Origin: Acidimicrobiia bacterium
Lineage (GTDB): Bacteria > Actinomycetota > Acidimicrobiia > Acidimicrobiales > Bin134
DNA length: 64,000 bases
Assembly (NCBI GenBank): GCA_022822905.1
Contig: JAJDYE010000037.1
Coordinates: forward strand, 102,859 to 166,858
Reading direction: 5' to 3'
Shown here: piece after piece, positions 16,966 through 25,860 of the stretch
Position numbering within the stretch: position 1 is the stretch's first letter
Layout: every line of letters begins with the position of its first letter
Made by a program: the position numbers and the translations under genes
Notes under the pieces: model-generated
Databases searched by the model: none
Seen by the model: only the letters and a program-made list of their open reading frames with translations
What the model was told of the DNA's origin: nothing

Positions 16966-17145
16966 ATGACGAATAGCGCTGAGGACGCACAGCGTCAGAA
17001 GCTATCGGATGGGAGCGCCAAGAGGGTACGCTCACCGTTTCCCCAGCCTGTGGACCCCAAGGCATTTGGCCGCCGTGTTGCAGCAGAGCTCTTCGACGAG
17101 TACGTGAAGGAAAGCCAGGAGAGGGCCAAGCGCAAGAATCGCTGA
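16966..17145 (+). CDS. Small hypothetical protein (59 aa)
   Basis: The ATG at 16966 has a near-ideal Shine-Dalgarno GGGAGAG 5 nt upstream. The product is hydrophilic and charged, with a basic C-terminus (ESQERAKRKNR) and a predicted amphipathic helix (KAFGRRVAAELFDEYVKE). A stem-loop terminator follows 33 nt after the stop. I do not recognise the family. It stands between marR and the AAA/RloB pair and may belong to the same inserted segment. Confidence 0.55.
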   Translation: MTNSAEDAQRQKLSDGSAKRVRSPFPQPVDPKAFGRRVAAELFDEYVKESQERAKRKNR

Positions 17146-17177
17146 TCGGAATTGTCTCGTCGCTGGATCTAGAAAGC

Positions 17178-17210
17178 AGAACTGCCCACCTTTGGAGAGG
17201 GGGCAGTTCT
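17178..17210 (+). terminator. Stem-loop terminator after the 59-aa gene
   Basis: AGAACTGCCC (17178-17187) pairs perfectly with GGGCAGTTCT (17201-17210) around a 13-nt loop and is followed by a T-containing stretch (CGTTCCT). It lies 33 nt beyond the stop of the small gene. Confidence 0.65.
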
Positions 17211-17298
17211 CGTTCCTAGCGGTCACCCGCCAGAACAGCTCTAGATGTCATCATACGGCGGGGTTGTGCTGATTTGCTAGCAAGATCCGATTCGGCAT

Positions 17299-17354
17299 TT
17301 GGCTACCGAGTGTGATCTGGCCAAGGGCACGCTGACCGGGATGGTGTCCACTCT
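17299..17354 (+). pseudogene. Fragment of a second marR-like gene (recognition-helix region)
   Basis: The segment encodes ATECDLAKGTLTGMVSTL, almost the same as the recognition-helix part of the MarR gene 740 bp upstream (SECDLAKGTLTGMVTTL). The DNA is only about 80% alike and many changes are synonymous, so it is a diverged paralogue piece and not a recent copy. The homology stops abruptly on both sides. It has no start or completed domain and is open into the following AAA ATPase frame, but that gene has its own ATG at 17419. Confidence 0.65.
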
Positions 17355-17418
17355 ATCAGTCGTATTTTGCAAGATCATCTGGCTTTTTCCGCAGGTTTAC
17401 TGCAATACTGGGCTTGGC

Positions 17419-18756
17419 ATGGAAGAAACGCTCGTATACAAGCCCTCCGCCCTCGCCGCGTTCAGAGCTGAAAACGTACGATCTTTCCGAGACCGCGTGG
17501 AACTCTCCCTGATGGCGACCGGACTGGCTGAGGATCGGTTCGTACGGACTGTTGAGTGGCGAGAAGGCGGCTCACCCATCGGTGTGCTGGCTGTTGCGGG
17601 AGTCTTCGGCGCAAACGGTTCCGGAAAGAGCAATTTGCTCAAGGTGATGGACGACATGCGCTGGCTCGTCCTCCACTCATTCCGCCTTGGCGACTTAGAA
17701 GGGCGAGTCCGAAGGCGACCATTCGTTCTCGACCAGAACACCCGGAACCAACCGTCACGATTCGAAATCGATCTGGTTCTAGAAGGAGTACGCCATGAGT
17801 ACGGCTTTCTGATCGATGATGAACGCGTTATCGAAGAGTGGGCCTACCGCTATCCCAAGGGTCGAGCAGCATTGATCTTTCACCGCGAGGGGGATCATGT
17901 CGAGCCCGGAATGGTAGAGCGCCAAAAGACCCGCGCGGTCCAGGAGCTAATTCGCTCCAACGCCTTGTTTCTGTCGACAGCAGCATCGGCCAAGCATGCG
18001 GCGATCCTGCCTCTGTATCAGTGGTTCAGCCGCAACTTGATCTTGGCTGAAGCTGACTCCCGGCCTTGGCGGCAAGCGCTTACGACGCGGATGCTTGGAG
18101 AAGACCTCTACTGCCAACGTGTCCTAGCTCTACTCCAGGCTGCTGACCTCGGGATCACCTCGGCGCAAAAGCGTGAGCCGGATCCGGTCATGCAGGACCG
18201 CCTCCGTCGCGCAGTGCGAATTCTGGAAGGAATCGAGGAGGAGCCCGAGGGCGACGAGGGCCCCACCTTTGAAGAGCTTGGTGTTGAGCTCATTCATCGA
18301 GGGACTAGTGGAGAGGAGATCCCACTCCAAGCTGAAGACGAGTCGCTTGGAACTCGCGTTTGGTTCGGACTGATCGGCCCTGTGGTTCAGGCGCTTGAGT
18401 CAGGTTCTGTCTTCCTTGCCGACGAGCTTGACGCAAGTCTTCATCCTGCACTAGCGACAGAGCTAGTTCGCCTCTTTCAAGAACCGGAAACGAACCCTCG
18501 GCGGGCCCAGTTGGTCTTCAACTCTCACGACTCGACTCTGCTCGGGGATTCAGTTGGCGACCGCTTGCTGGGACGCGATCAGATCTGGTTTATGGAAAAG
18601 TATGGGGACGGAAGCACGAGCCTCTATTCACTCGCCGACCTTGAACCGCGTAAGCAAGAGGCGATCGGCAAGCGCTATTTGGAAGGGCGATACGGCGCAA
18701 CGCCGATCCTTGATCAACAAGAGTTTGCCTCTGCCGTCGCCGCAGTCGACCATTGA
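17419..18756 (+). CDS. AAA family ATPase (RloA/AbiL-type), partner of RloB-like protein
   Basis: The 445-residue ATPase has an SMC/RecF-like head with AFRAENVRSFRDRVELSL at the N-terminus, Walker A GANGSGKSN (about 64-72), Walker B VFLADELDASLHP (Asp about 335) and a switch-like FNSHDSTLL. This is the AAA_15/AAA_21 arrangement found in abortive-infection and OLD-like systems. The stop overlaps the TTG start of the next gene. GC content and codon choice are visibly lower and less biased than in neighbours, which suggests transfer. The frame is open upstream through a marR remnant, but ATG 17419 begins at the family's N-terminus. Confidence 0.85.
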   Translation: MEETLVYKPSALAAFRAENVRSFRDRVELSLMATGLAEDRFVRTVEWREGGSPIGVLAVAGVFGANGSGKSNLLKVMDDMRWLVLHSFRLGDLEGRVRRRPFVLDQNTRNQPSRFEIDLVLEGVRHEYGFLIDDERVIEEWAYRYPKGRAALIFHREGDHVEPGMVERQKTRAVQELIRSNALFLSTAASAKHAAILPLYQWFSRNLILAEADSRPWRQALTTRMLGEDLYCQRVLALLQAADLGITSAQKREPDPVMQDRLRRAVRILEGIEEEPEGDEGPTFEELGVELIHRGTSGEEIPLQAEDESLGTRVWFGLIGPVVQALESGSVFLADELDASLHPALATELVRLFQEPETNPRRAQLVFNSHDSTLLGDSVGDRLLGRDQIWFMEKYGDGSTSLYSLADLEPRKQEAIGKRYLEGRYGATPILDQQEFASAVAAVDH

Positions 18757-19364
18757 GAGAGCGTTCCACCGGGGCGCCTCGTCGTGCCAAGAAAGACCGA
18801 ACGCGCCGGGAGATCTTGGTCTTCACGGAGGGAGAAAAGACCGAAGGTGGCTACCTGCTGCCCTGGCGGCGGGAGTACCGGGACAGCCTCTTGATCTCTG
18901 TTGATCCGTTCCACGGCGTGCCGCTGTCACTGGTTGAGAGGGCCGTCTCGACGAGGAAGGCAGAGTCGCGTGAGCAGAGAAGAGGCCGAGGACGGGCTCA
19001 TGACGAGATCTGGTGCGTATTCGATGTGGATTCGCATCCGAACATGAGGGAGGCTGTCCAGAAAGCGGAAGACAATGGGATCTGCCTGGCCATTTCCAAT
19101 CCCTGCATTGAACTGTGGTTCATCCTCCACTTCGAGGATCAGACCTCCTACATCAGCAGACATAAGGCCCAGTCGAGATCGGCGGAACTTCTTGGGTGTG
19201 AAAAGAATCTGTCTCGAGAGGCGATGGACCTCCTCTACAGCCGTTTTGACGACGCGAGCCAGCGAGCCCGGAACCTGGACATCAAGCACGAGGGGGACGG
19301 ATCGCCGCCCAGGTCCAATCCCAGTTCAGGCGTTTGGGCCCTGATCGAGTTGATCAGGGCGTAA
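18753..19364 (+). CDS. RloB-like protein (candidate phage-defence effector)
   Basis: The 203-residue protein matches the RloB pattern: N-terminal basic stretch, VFTEGEKTEGGYL, DEIWCVFDVDSH with paired Asp, and NPCIELWFILHFED. The acidic motifs resemble TOPRIM-like nucleases. The start is TTG, overlapping the ATPase stop as TTGA, so the two are translated together. AAA ATPase plus RloB is the gene content of AbiL/RloAB-type abortive-infection loci; the activity here is inferred. Confidence 0.82.
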   Translation: MRERSTGAPRRAKKDRTRREILVFTEGEKTEGGYLLPWRREYRDSLLISVDPFHGVPLSLVERAVSTRKAESREQRRGRGRAHDEIWCVFDVDSHPNMREAVQKAEDNGICLAISNPCIELWFILHFEDQTSYISRHKAQSRSAELLGCEKNLSREAMDLLYSRFDDASQRARNLDIKHEGDGSPPRSNPSSGVWALIELIRA

Positions 19365-19402
19365 GAGGAGTGAAAGCAAAGGGATTGCCATGGCAGTCGT
19401 GC

Positions 19403-20866
19403 TTAGCCGATCACGAAGGGGTCGCGGGTGGCGCCGGTTAGCTCTATCCAGACGGTTTTGGTTTGGAGGAAGCCGTCGATGGCTTCGAGGCCGTTGTCCC
19501 GGCCGTAGCCTGATTGCTTGAAGCCGCCGAACGGGGCCATGTAGCTTACGTTTCGGTAGGTGTTTATCCACACCGTTCCTACTCGAAGTGCTCTCGACAC
19601 TCGGTGGGCCCGGCGGATGTCGTTGGTCCAGATGCCGGCGGCCAGCCCGTAGTCGCTGTCGTTGGCCAGCTTCACCACTTCGTCCTCGTCTTCGAATTCC
19701 AGCACCGCTAGCACCGGGCCGAACACTTCCTCGCGCACGATGGTGGACTGGTTGGTCACCTCGGTGATCACGGTGGGGCGCACGAACCTCCCGCCGAGGT
19801 CGGGGTCGACCATTCCGCCCGCGGCAATGGTGGCTCCCTCTGAGCGGGCCTGGTCGATCATGGCCAAGATCCGGTCGCGCTGGGCGTCGGATGCCGCCGG
19901 GCCCATCTCGGTGGCAGTATCGGCGGGATCTCCCAGCACCAGCTCATCGGCCCGGGCCACCACCCGTCCGACCACCTCACCGGCGATGTCCCGGTGGATG
20001 TAGGCCCTCGACCCGGCAATGCAGGTCTGTCCGCTGGCGGCGAAGATCCCGGCCAACAGCCCGTTGGTCACCGCCTCAGGATCGGCATCGGCGAAGATGA
20101 TCTGGGGCGACTTGCCGCCCAGCTCCAGCACCGTGGGCGTCAGGTTGTCGGCCGCGGCCCGGGCCACGTGCTTGGCGGTGGCCCCACCGCCAGTGAAGGT
20201 GATCTTGTCGATATCGGGATGGGAGGTGATGGCCGCGCCCACCTCGGCTCCGCCGGTCACCACGTTGATGACGCCGGGAGGGAACCCGGCCTCAGCAGAC
20301 CGCTCGGCCAGCATCAGCGCGGTGACCGGGGTCAAGTCGGAAGGCTTGATGACCGCAGTACACCCGGTGGCCAGCAGCGGAGCCAGCTTCCAGGTCAGTA
20401 GGGCCAATGGCGAGTTCCACGGGATGATGGCTCCCACCACGCCGATGGGCTCGCGCTCGGTGTACACCAAGAAGTTGGGCGACGGGCTGGGCAGCTGCTC
20501 CCCGCCGATCTTGTCGGCCATCCCGGCGAAGAAGTCGTAGTAGCTCTGCAAGCCCTTGGCCTGAGCCGACGTCTCGCGGATGATCTTGCCGTTATCCCGG
20601 GTCTCAACCTGCCCCAACAGCTCGGCATCTCGGGTCAGCAGCTCTCCTAGGCGGCGCATCAGCTGGGCCCGCTCGGTGGCCGCCATCGTGGCCCAGGGCC
20701 CGTCGTTGAACGCCCGCCGAGCCGCCCGAACGGCGACGTCCACCGCGGCGGGGTCGTCGGCCACCTCGGCCCAGGGCTCCCCGGAGAACGGGTTGGCCGT
20801 GGCCATGCGCTGTCCGTTGGGCGGGGGAGCGAACCCCCCGTCGATCCAGTTGTTGTAGGTCTCCAT
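19403..20866 (-). CDS. Aldehyde dehydrogenase (betaine/aminoaldehyde-type)
   Basis: The 487-residue ALDH has IIPWNSPLALLTWK, LELGGKSPQIIF (general base Glu), nucleophile Cys in GQTCIAGSR, and EEVFGPVLAV. It is the last gene of the long minus-strand operon that begins with livK. Its start overlaps the ferredoxin stop by one base. In this setting it probably oxidises an aldehyde made from the gamma-glutamylated or P450-oxidised substrate, as PuuC does in putrescine breakdown. It is convergent with rloB. Confidence 0.92.
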   Translation of the reverse strand: METYNNWIDGGFAPPPNGQRMATANPFSGEPWAEVADDPAAVDVAVRAARRAFNDGPWATMAATERAQLMRRLGELLTRDAELLGQVETRDNGKIIRETSAQAKGLQSYYDFFAGMADKIGGEQLPSPSPNFLVYTEREPIGVVGAIIPWNSPLALLTWKLAPLLATGCTAVIKPSDLTPVTALMLAERSAEAGFPPGVINVVTGGAEVGAAITSHPDIDKITFTGGGATAKHVARAAADNLTPTVLELGGKSPQIIFADADPEAVTNGLLAGIFAASGQTCIAGSRAYIHRDIAGEVVGRVVARADELVLGDPADTATEMGPAASDAQRDRILAMIDQARSEGATIAAGGMVDPDLGGRFVRPTVITEVTNQSTIVREEVFGPVLAVLEFEDEDEVVKLANDSDYGLAAGIWTNDIRRAHRVSRALRVGTVWINTYRNVSYMAPFGGFKQSGYGRDNGLEAIDGFLQTKTVWIELTGATRDPFVIG

Positions 20867-21081
20867 TACAACTCCTCTTCCACTATGGCGATAGCTCGAC
20901 TGGGGCAGCGGTCTACCACCACGTCGGCCCGGGCTCGGGGCAGCAGCTCGTCGCCGGTTACCGATGAGATGACTATGTCGTTGTCCAACTCAAACACTTC
21001 GGGTTCGAGCAGTTCGCAGACACCTGCGCCGATGCACAGCTCCTGATCCACCGCAACCCGCACCATTTCTTCGCCGGCCAT
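20866..21081 (-). CDS. Small ferredoxin, P450 redox partner
   Basis: The 71-residue protein has CIGAGVC and distal CPSRA, the [3Fe-4S]-type spacing found beside actinobacterial P450s. Its ATG overlaps the P450 stop (ATGA), and its stop overlaps the ALDH start. It supplies electrons to the P450 at 21081-22361. Confidence 0.92.
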   Translation of the reverse strand: MAGEEMVRVAVDQELCIGAGVCELLEPEVFELDNDIVISSVTGDELLPRARADVVVDRCPSRAIAIVEEEL

Positions 21082-22361
21082 CAGTTGGTCCCTCCGGCCG
21101 GTTGCATGCCCACCGAGAGCACGCCGTGGACGAAGTTCGACCGGGCTCGTACCGGCTCGGAAGTCTGCTCCAAGCAGATCGAGCGCTTGGCCATCTCCTC
21201 CAGCAGCACGGTCACCTCCAACCGAGCCAGAAACGCTCCCAGACACAGGTGGGGGCCGCCGCCCCCGAAGGCGAAATGGTTGCTGTTGGCCCGGCTTACG
21301 TCGAACCGGAACGGGTCTTCGAAAACCGCCTCGTCGCGGTTGGCCGAGGCGTACCACATCACCACCTTGTCGCCCTCGGCGATCGGGGTGCCGGCCAGCT
21401 CGGAGTTGGTGGTGGCCGTGCGCCTCATGTGCATAACCGGGGTGGCCCACCGCAGGACCTCCTCGGCGGCCGAGTCGATCAGCCCCGGGTCGTCGAGTAC
21501 CCGCTGCCACTCATCAGGGAAGGCGGCCAGCGCCATCCCCCCGTGGCTGATGGCGGTGCGAGTGGTTTCGTTCCCGGCGAATACCAGAAGGTGGAACATG
21601 TTGCGGTACTCGTTTCGCGACATCCGCTCGACGTCGGATTCGGCCTGCACCAAGTGCGAGACCAGATCATCTCGGAGATCGTTCTGGCGCTGCTGGCGCA
21701 TGCCCTCGCCGTACTCGAACAGCGCATGGCTGGCCGGGCTGTTGAACGGTAGCAAGCGCAACTCGGTGGTGTTTCCGAATGCATCGGGGGGGATCGATTG
21801 GGCGTCGCCGGTGCCCTCCACCAGGTAGTTGGACAGCTCCACCAGGTAGTCGGCGTCGTCGGTAGGAACGCCGAGCATGGTCAAGATCACCTGGATGGGC
21901 AGCGGTGCGGCCACCATGTCCACCCAGTCGCCGCCACCCTGGGCCACGAACTCGTCGAGCAGCTCGCCGGTGATGGCTCGCACCGTCTCCTCCCACCGGC
22001 GGATGTTCTTGGGAGTGAAGGCGCCGGCCACCAGGCGACGGAGCCGGGTGTGGTCGGGGGCGTCGGTGTCGATGAGCGATCGTCGGGCCTCCAGCGCGTC
22101 GGCTTCCAGGTCCCACAGGTTGGTGTGGCCGATGGCCGAGGAGAACAGCTCCGGGTTCCGGGACACATGGCGCACTTCAGCGTGGCGGGTGACGGCCCAA
22201 AATCCCCCGTCCTCATAGGGATGCCAAGCCAGACCGGGTGTGGCGCGGATCTGGGCGAAGCGATCATGAGGGATCCCCTCCAGATAGAGGCTGGGATCGG
22301 TGACGTTCGGCGTGTCGACCGCGGCAGCCGATGGTGGAGCCATGTCAGCAGTGCTCCGCAT
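21081..22361 (-). CDS. Cytochrome P450 (CYP125/CYP142-like)
   Basis: The 426-residue P450 has I-helix FAGNETTRT, ExxR motif EEVLR, the segment VMHMRRTATTNSELAGTPI, WYASANRDEAVF, and haem loop FGGGGPHLCLG with Cys about 373. The MHMRRTA and ASANRDE segments are characteristic of the CYP125/CYP142/CYP124 group, which hydroxylate steroid or alkyl side chains. It sits in the liv operon between the GS-like ligase and its ferredoxin. The GS stop lies inside its first codons; ATG 22343 is an alternative start. Confidence 0.92.
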   Translation of the reverse strand: MRSTADMAPPSAAAVDTPNVTDPSLYLEGIPHDRFAQIRATPGLAWHPYEDGGFWAVTRHAEVRHVSRNPELFSSAIGHTNLWDLEADALEARRSLIDTDAPDHTRLRRLVAGAFTPKNIRRWEETVRAITGELLDEFVAQGGGDWVDMVAAPLPIQVILTMLGVPTDDADYLVELSNYLVEGTGDAQSIPPDAFGNTTELRLLPFNSPASHALFEYGEGMRQQRQNDLRDDLVSHLVQAESDVERMSRNEYRNMFHLLVFAGNETTRTAISHGGMALAAFPDEWQRVLDDPGLIDSAAEEVLRWATPVMHMRRTATTNSELAGTPIAEGDKVVMWYASANRDEAVFEDPFRFDVSRANSNHFAFGGGGPHLCLGAFLARLEVTVLLEEMAKRSICLEQTSEPVRARSNFVHGVLSVGMQPAGGTN

Positions 22362-23688
22362 ACCGGGCCCGCTCCCAGTTGTTCACCTCGTCGGGATGGG
22401 GCGAGTTCTCCGGAGCCATCGCCAGCTCGTGGTCGGCCAGGGTCAAAAGGCCCTCCGAGAAGACCTTTCCCAGCATCTCGGCCAGCGGGCTGTCTCGATA
22501 AGCGGCGATCGCCCCGGCCAGATCAGCAGGCAGCGGCCGCGAGTCGCCGGGATCGGCGTACATGTCGCCCTCGCTCATCGGCGGCAAGGGCAGCGCCCGC
22601 TCGATCCCGTCGAGGCCGGCGGCCAAAACGGCGGCGATCATCAGATAGGGGTTGGCGTCGGCCCCCGCCGAGCGGAACTCCACCCGGTTGGCCTGCGAGT
22701 CGGCCTCGCAGATGCATCGGCACAGCACCGAGCGATTGTCCAGGCCCCAGTGCACGTGGGTGGGCACGAACGTGTAGGGGCGGATGCGCTTGGGGCCGTT
22801 GATGGTGGGGGCGCCCAGCAGCGTCATGGCTTCGGCGTGCTCGAAGAGCCCGGCGATCCAGTGCCCCATGAGCTGGTTGGGCAGGCCGTTTGAGTCGGCG
22901 AAGGCATTGGCTCCGCCCTCAGACAGGCTGGTGTGGATGTGCATGCCCGATCCCGACGGCTCGGTCCACAGCTTGGGCATGAAGGTGGCCCGCATGCCGT
23001 GCTGGACGGCCACCTGCTTGACGATGCTCTTGAGCAGCACGGTGTTGTCGGCGCAGGTCATGGCGTCGGCGTGGCCGATGTTGATCTCCATCTGGCCCGG
23101 GCCGTATTCGGGGTTGGACGACTCCAACTCCAGGCCAGCCCCTAGCAATCCGTGGCGCATATCCCGCACACAGTCCTCCAGCTCCAGAGCGTCGGTGAGC
23201 GAGGAGTATTGGATGTGGTCTTGCACCGGGGTCCAATCGGGGGCGCAGATGTAGAACTCCAGTTCGGTGGCCACCACCGGATCCAACCCAGCCTGGCGGC
23301 ATCGTTCGATCTGGTCGGCCAGCACGTTGCGGGGGGCGGCGGGGTGGGGCTCACCGTGGGGATCGAAGGTGTCGGCAAACACCAGGGCATAACCCGGACG
23401 ATGGGAGAAGATGCGCCCGGTGGAGACGTCGGGGACGAGGTGGCAGTCGAGAAAGCCCGACTCCATGTTGATGTAGGGGTGGTCGGGCAGGTCGTTCTGC
23501 ATGTCGAACGCGAAAATGGCATCGGCAATGTTGAGGCCGCCATCGATGGTCGTCGAGAAGAACCGCTCCACCGGTACCCGCTTGCCCCGGATATGGCCCA
23601 GAGTGTCGGGTGCGGCCACCTCGACGGTGTGGACTTCTGCCTGCTCACAGGCAGTGCGGAAGTCATCGATGCTGGTGGGCTCAGCCAT
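22345..23688 (-). CDS. Glutamine synthetase-like gamma-glutamyl-amide ligase (PuuA type)
   Basis: The 447-residue GS fold has ELEFYIC (metal/glutamate Glu), GPGQMEINIGHADAM, GSGMHIHTSL, NRSVLCRCICE and ANRVEFRSAGADANPYL. The GQMEINI motif and length fit gamma-glutamylpolyamine/amine ligases more than housekeeping GlnA, which lacks such operon context. It would attach glutamate to an amine with ATP. Start 23688 has GAGAGG upstream. It lies between an alcohol dehydrogenase and a P450 in the livK operon, as expected of an inducible amine-catabolic enzyme. The amine is unknown. Confidence 0.85.
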   Translation of the reverse strand: MAEPTSIDDFRTACEQAEVHTVEVAAPDTLGHIRGKRVPVERFFSTTIDGGLNIADAIFAFDMQNDLPDHPYINMESGFLDCHLVPDVSTGRIFSHRPGYALVFADTFDPHGEPHPAAPRNVLADQIERCRQAGLDPVVATELEFYICAPDWTPVQDHIQYSSLTDALELEDCVRDMRHGLLGAGLELESSNPEYGPGQMEINIGHADAMTCADNTVLLKSIVKQVAVQHGMRATFMPKLWTEPSGSGMHIHTSLSEGGANAFADSNGLPNQLMGHWIAGLFEHAEAMTLLGAPTINGPKRIRPYTFVPTHVHWGLDNRSVLCRCICEADSQANRVEFRSAGADANPYLMIAAVLAAGLDGIERALPLPPMSEGDMYADPGDSRPLPADLAGAIAAYRDSPLAEMLGKVFSEGLLTLADHELAMAPENSPHPDEVNNWERARYAEHC

Positions 23689-23711
23689 GGTTCGAGTACC
23701 TCTCTGACGGG

Positions 23712-24692
23712 CTAGTTGGCATGGGACTGATCGATCAGGAGCACCAGGCGACCTTCGACATCGCCGGCGCGCAATCGGTCGTGGGCCAGCTGGGCGTCGG
23801 TGAAGGGCACGGTCTCCACCGGGGCGATGATGGACGATTCCCGGCGGGCCAGATCGAGGAGCTCGCCCAGCTGCGACCGGGTGCCCCAGATGCTGGACAT
23901 GAAGTGGGCCTCGTGGGGGACAGCACCCACGCCGAACGGGACGCGTCCGCCGTAGAGGCCGACGGCCACCACCATGCCCTGCCTGGCCACCGCGCCGGCC
24001 GCCGTGGCCAGGGTGGCGTTGCTGCCCACAAAGTCGACCACCGCATCGCAGAGCGGCAGCTCGTCGTCGGCGTCGAGCGCCCCGTCGGCGCCCATGGCCA
24101 GAGCCGTGGCCCGCTTGTCGGCGGCCCGGTCGAGGATCAGCACCTCGGCGTCGGACAGCAGCTTGAGGTAGCGCAGCGCGAACTGGCCGATCCCGCCGGC
24201 GCCTATGACCAACACCCGACGCTTCCGGCCGGGTCGGCGCAGCGTCTCCAGGGTTTGCTGCACCGCCCGATATCCGGTGAGGCCCCCGCAAGCCAGCGGC
24301 GCGCTGGCCACTGGGTCGAGATCGCCCAGCGGGTAGAGGTACGCCCGGTCGGCGATGGCCATGCGCTCGGCGTAGCCGCCGTCGACCACCAGGCCAGCCT
24401 CGGTGGCATCAGCGCAGATCATCTCGTTGCCGTCGGCGCACTCCCGGCACTGTCCGCACCCCCAGGGGGCGTACACCATCACCGGCCCCAGATCGGAATG
24501 GAACCCGGTGACCTCGTGGCCCAACACGATGGGTAGCGGGCTCGGGAACTCTCCGTCTACCACGTGCAGGTCGGAGTGGCACAGCCCGCAGGCGATGACG
24601 TCGATGGTCTCGGTGCCGTCGGCACCGGGCTCGGGGTAGTCGTCTACCACCATCAGGGGTGATTTCCGGGCTTCGAGTACGACGGCGCGCAT
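23712..24692 (-). CDS. Zinc-dependent alcohol dehydrogenase
   Basis: The 326-residue MDR protein has catalytic zinc ligands in CGLCHSDLH and GHEVTG, structural zinc cysteines in CGQCRECADGNEMIC, and a Rossmann motif VIGAGGIGQFA. It oxidises an alcohol to an aldehyde or ketone with NAD(P)+. It starts 1 nt after the ACAD stop (TGACATG) and precedes the GS-like gene in the same operon, so it may oxidise the alcohol formed by the P450, with the ALDH completing the step. Confidence 0.9.
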   Translation of the reverse strand: MRAVVLEARKSPLMVVDDYPEPGADGTETIDVIACGLCHSDLHVVDGEFPSPLPIVLGHEVTGFHSDLGPVMVYAPWGCGQCRECADGNEMICADATEAGLVVDGGYAERMAIADRAYLYPLGDLDPVASAPLACGGLTGYRAVQQTLETLRRPGRKRRVLVIGAGGIGQFALRYLKLLSDAEVLILDRAADKRATALAMGADGALDADDELPLCDAVVDFVGSNATLATAAGAVARQGMVVAVGLYGGRVPFGVGAVPHEAHFMSSIWGTRSQLGELLDLARRESSIIAPVETVPFTDAQLAHDRLRAGDVEGRLVLLIDQSHAN

Positions 24693-24693
24693 G

Positions 24694-25860
24694 TCAGTAG
24701 CTCTTGGGCAGGCCGAGGCACTTCTGGGCCACAAAGGCCAGCACCAGGTTGTTGTTGATGGGGGCCACTTGGTAGAGCCGGGTCTCGCGGAACTTGCGCT
24801 CGATGTCGTACTCCTGAGCGAAGCCAAACCCGCCGTGGGTGTTGAGCGCGGCATTGCCGGCCTCCCAAGAGGCCTCCGATGCCAGCAGCTTGGCCATGTT
24901 GGCTTCGGCCCCGCACGGCTCTCCGGCGTCGAACATGTTGGCCGCCTTCCACCGCATGAGATCGGCGGCCTCCAGGTTGGTGTAGGCCCGGGCCAGCGGG
25001 AAGGCCACCCCCTGGTTCATGCCGATGGGCCGCCCGAACACCTCTCGCCCTTTGGCGTACTCGCTGGCCCTTTCCAAGAAGAAGCGGCCGTCGCCGATGC
25101 ACTCGGCGGCGATGAGGATCCGCTCGGCGTTCATGCCGTCGAGGATGTGGCGGAAGCCCCGGCCCTCGACGCCTACGAGGGCGTCACCCGGCACCACCAC
25201 ATCGTCGAAGAACACCTCGGTGGTGTTGTGGTTCATCATCGTACCGATGGGGTTGATGGTCAGCCCCGGCACCAGATCGCCGTCGTCGCCTCGCAACTCG
25301 ATGAGGAACACCGACAGGCCGTCCATACGGTTCTCCGCCTCGTCGGCGGGAGTAGTGCGGGCCAGCAAGATCATCAGGTCGGAGTAAAGGGCCCGCGACG
25401 TCCAGATCTTCTGGCCGTTGATGCGCCAGGTGTCGCCGTCGCGCTCGGCCCGGGTGCGGATGGCGGTGGTCTCCGATCCGGCGGCAGGCTCGGTCACCCC
25501 GAAGGCCTGCAACCGCTTGCGCCCGTCGGCCACTAGGGGGAGGTACCGCTGCTTCTGCTCCTCTGAGCCGTGGCGCAGCAGTGTGCCCATCACGTACATC
25601 TGGGCGTGGCAGGCGCTGGGGTTGCCGCCGCTGGCCGAGATCTCCTCCACGATCACCGACGCCCCCGCCAGGCTCAGCCCGCCTCCGCCGTAGTGCTCGG
25701 GGATGAGCGCGCCGAGCCATCCATGAGCGGTCAGCTCGGCTACGAACTCCTCGGGATAGCCGCTGGGTTCCAGCTCGCGCCAGTACTCGTTGCCGAACTT
25801 GTCGCACAGCCGCCGGACCTCAGTCCGGATCAACTCGAAGTCTTCGGCGACAGCAGCCAC
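24694..25860 (-). CDS. Acyl-CoA dehydrogenase
   Basis: The 388-residue ACAD has the FAD/substrate motifs AFGVTEPAAGSET and KIWTSRALYSDLMI. The position that holds catalytic Glu in MCAD (YEGT) is AP here, but MNAERILIA (Glu about 246) matches the helix-G Glu used by isovaleryl-CoA and long-chain dehydrogenases, so it is probably active. The GTG start has GGAGGA upstream and follows the GntR stop directly. It would introduce an alpha,beta double bond in an acyl-CoA derived from the pathway. Confidence 0.92.
   Translation of the reverse strand: MAAVAEDFELIRTEVRRLCDKFGNEYWRELEPSGYPEEFVAELTAHGWLGALIPEHYGGGGLSLAGASVIVEEISASGGNPSACHAQMYVMGTLLRHGSEEQKQRYLPLVADGRKRLQAFGVTEPAAGSETTAIRTRAERDGDTWRINGQKIWTSRALYSDLMILLARTTPADEAENRMDGLSVFLIELRGDDGDLVPGLTINPIGTMMNHNTTEVFFDDVVVPGDALVGVEGRGFRHILDGMNAERILIAAECIGDGRFFLERASEYAKGREVFGRPIGMNQGVAFPLARAYTNLEAADLMRWKAANMFDAGEPCGAEANMAKLLASEASWEAGNAALNTHGGFGFAQEYDIERKFRETRLYQVAPINNNLVLAFVAQKCLGLPKSY

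Noticed and set aside
17299..17418. N-terminal extension of the AAA ATPase containing a MarR-like helix
   Set aside because: The MarR-like part is only a fragment, lacks a ribosome-binding site and is followed by unrelated codons; the ATPase family N-terminus begins at ATG 17419.
23689..24291. Extension of the GS-like ligase by 200 residues
   Set aside because: It is Arg/Gly/Ala-rich shadow sequence of the ADH gene; ATG 23688 has a good Shine-Dalgarno site and starts the GS N-terminus.
24693..24854. N-terminal extension of the alcohol dehydrogenase
   Set aside because: The extra 54 residues are low-complexity and overlap the ACAD gene; ATG 24692 begins the conserved 'MRAVVLEA' strand.
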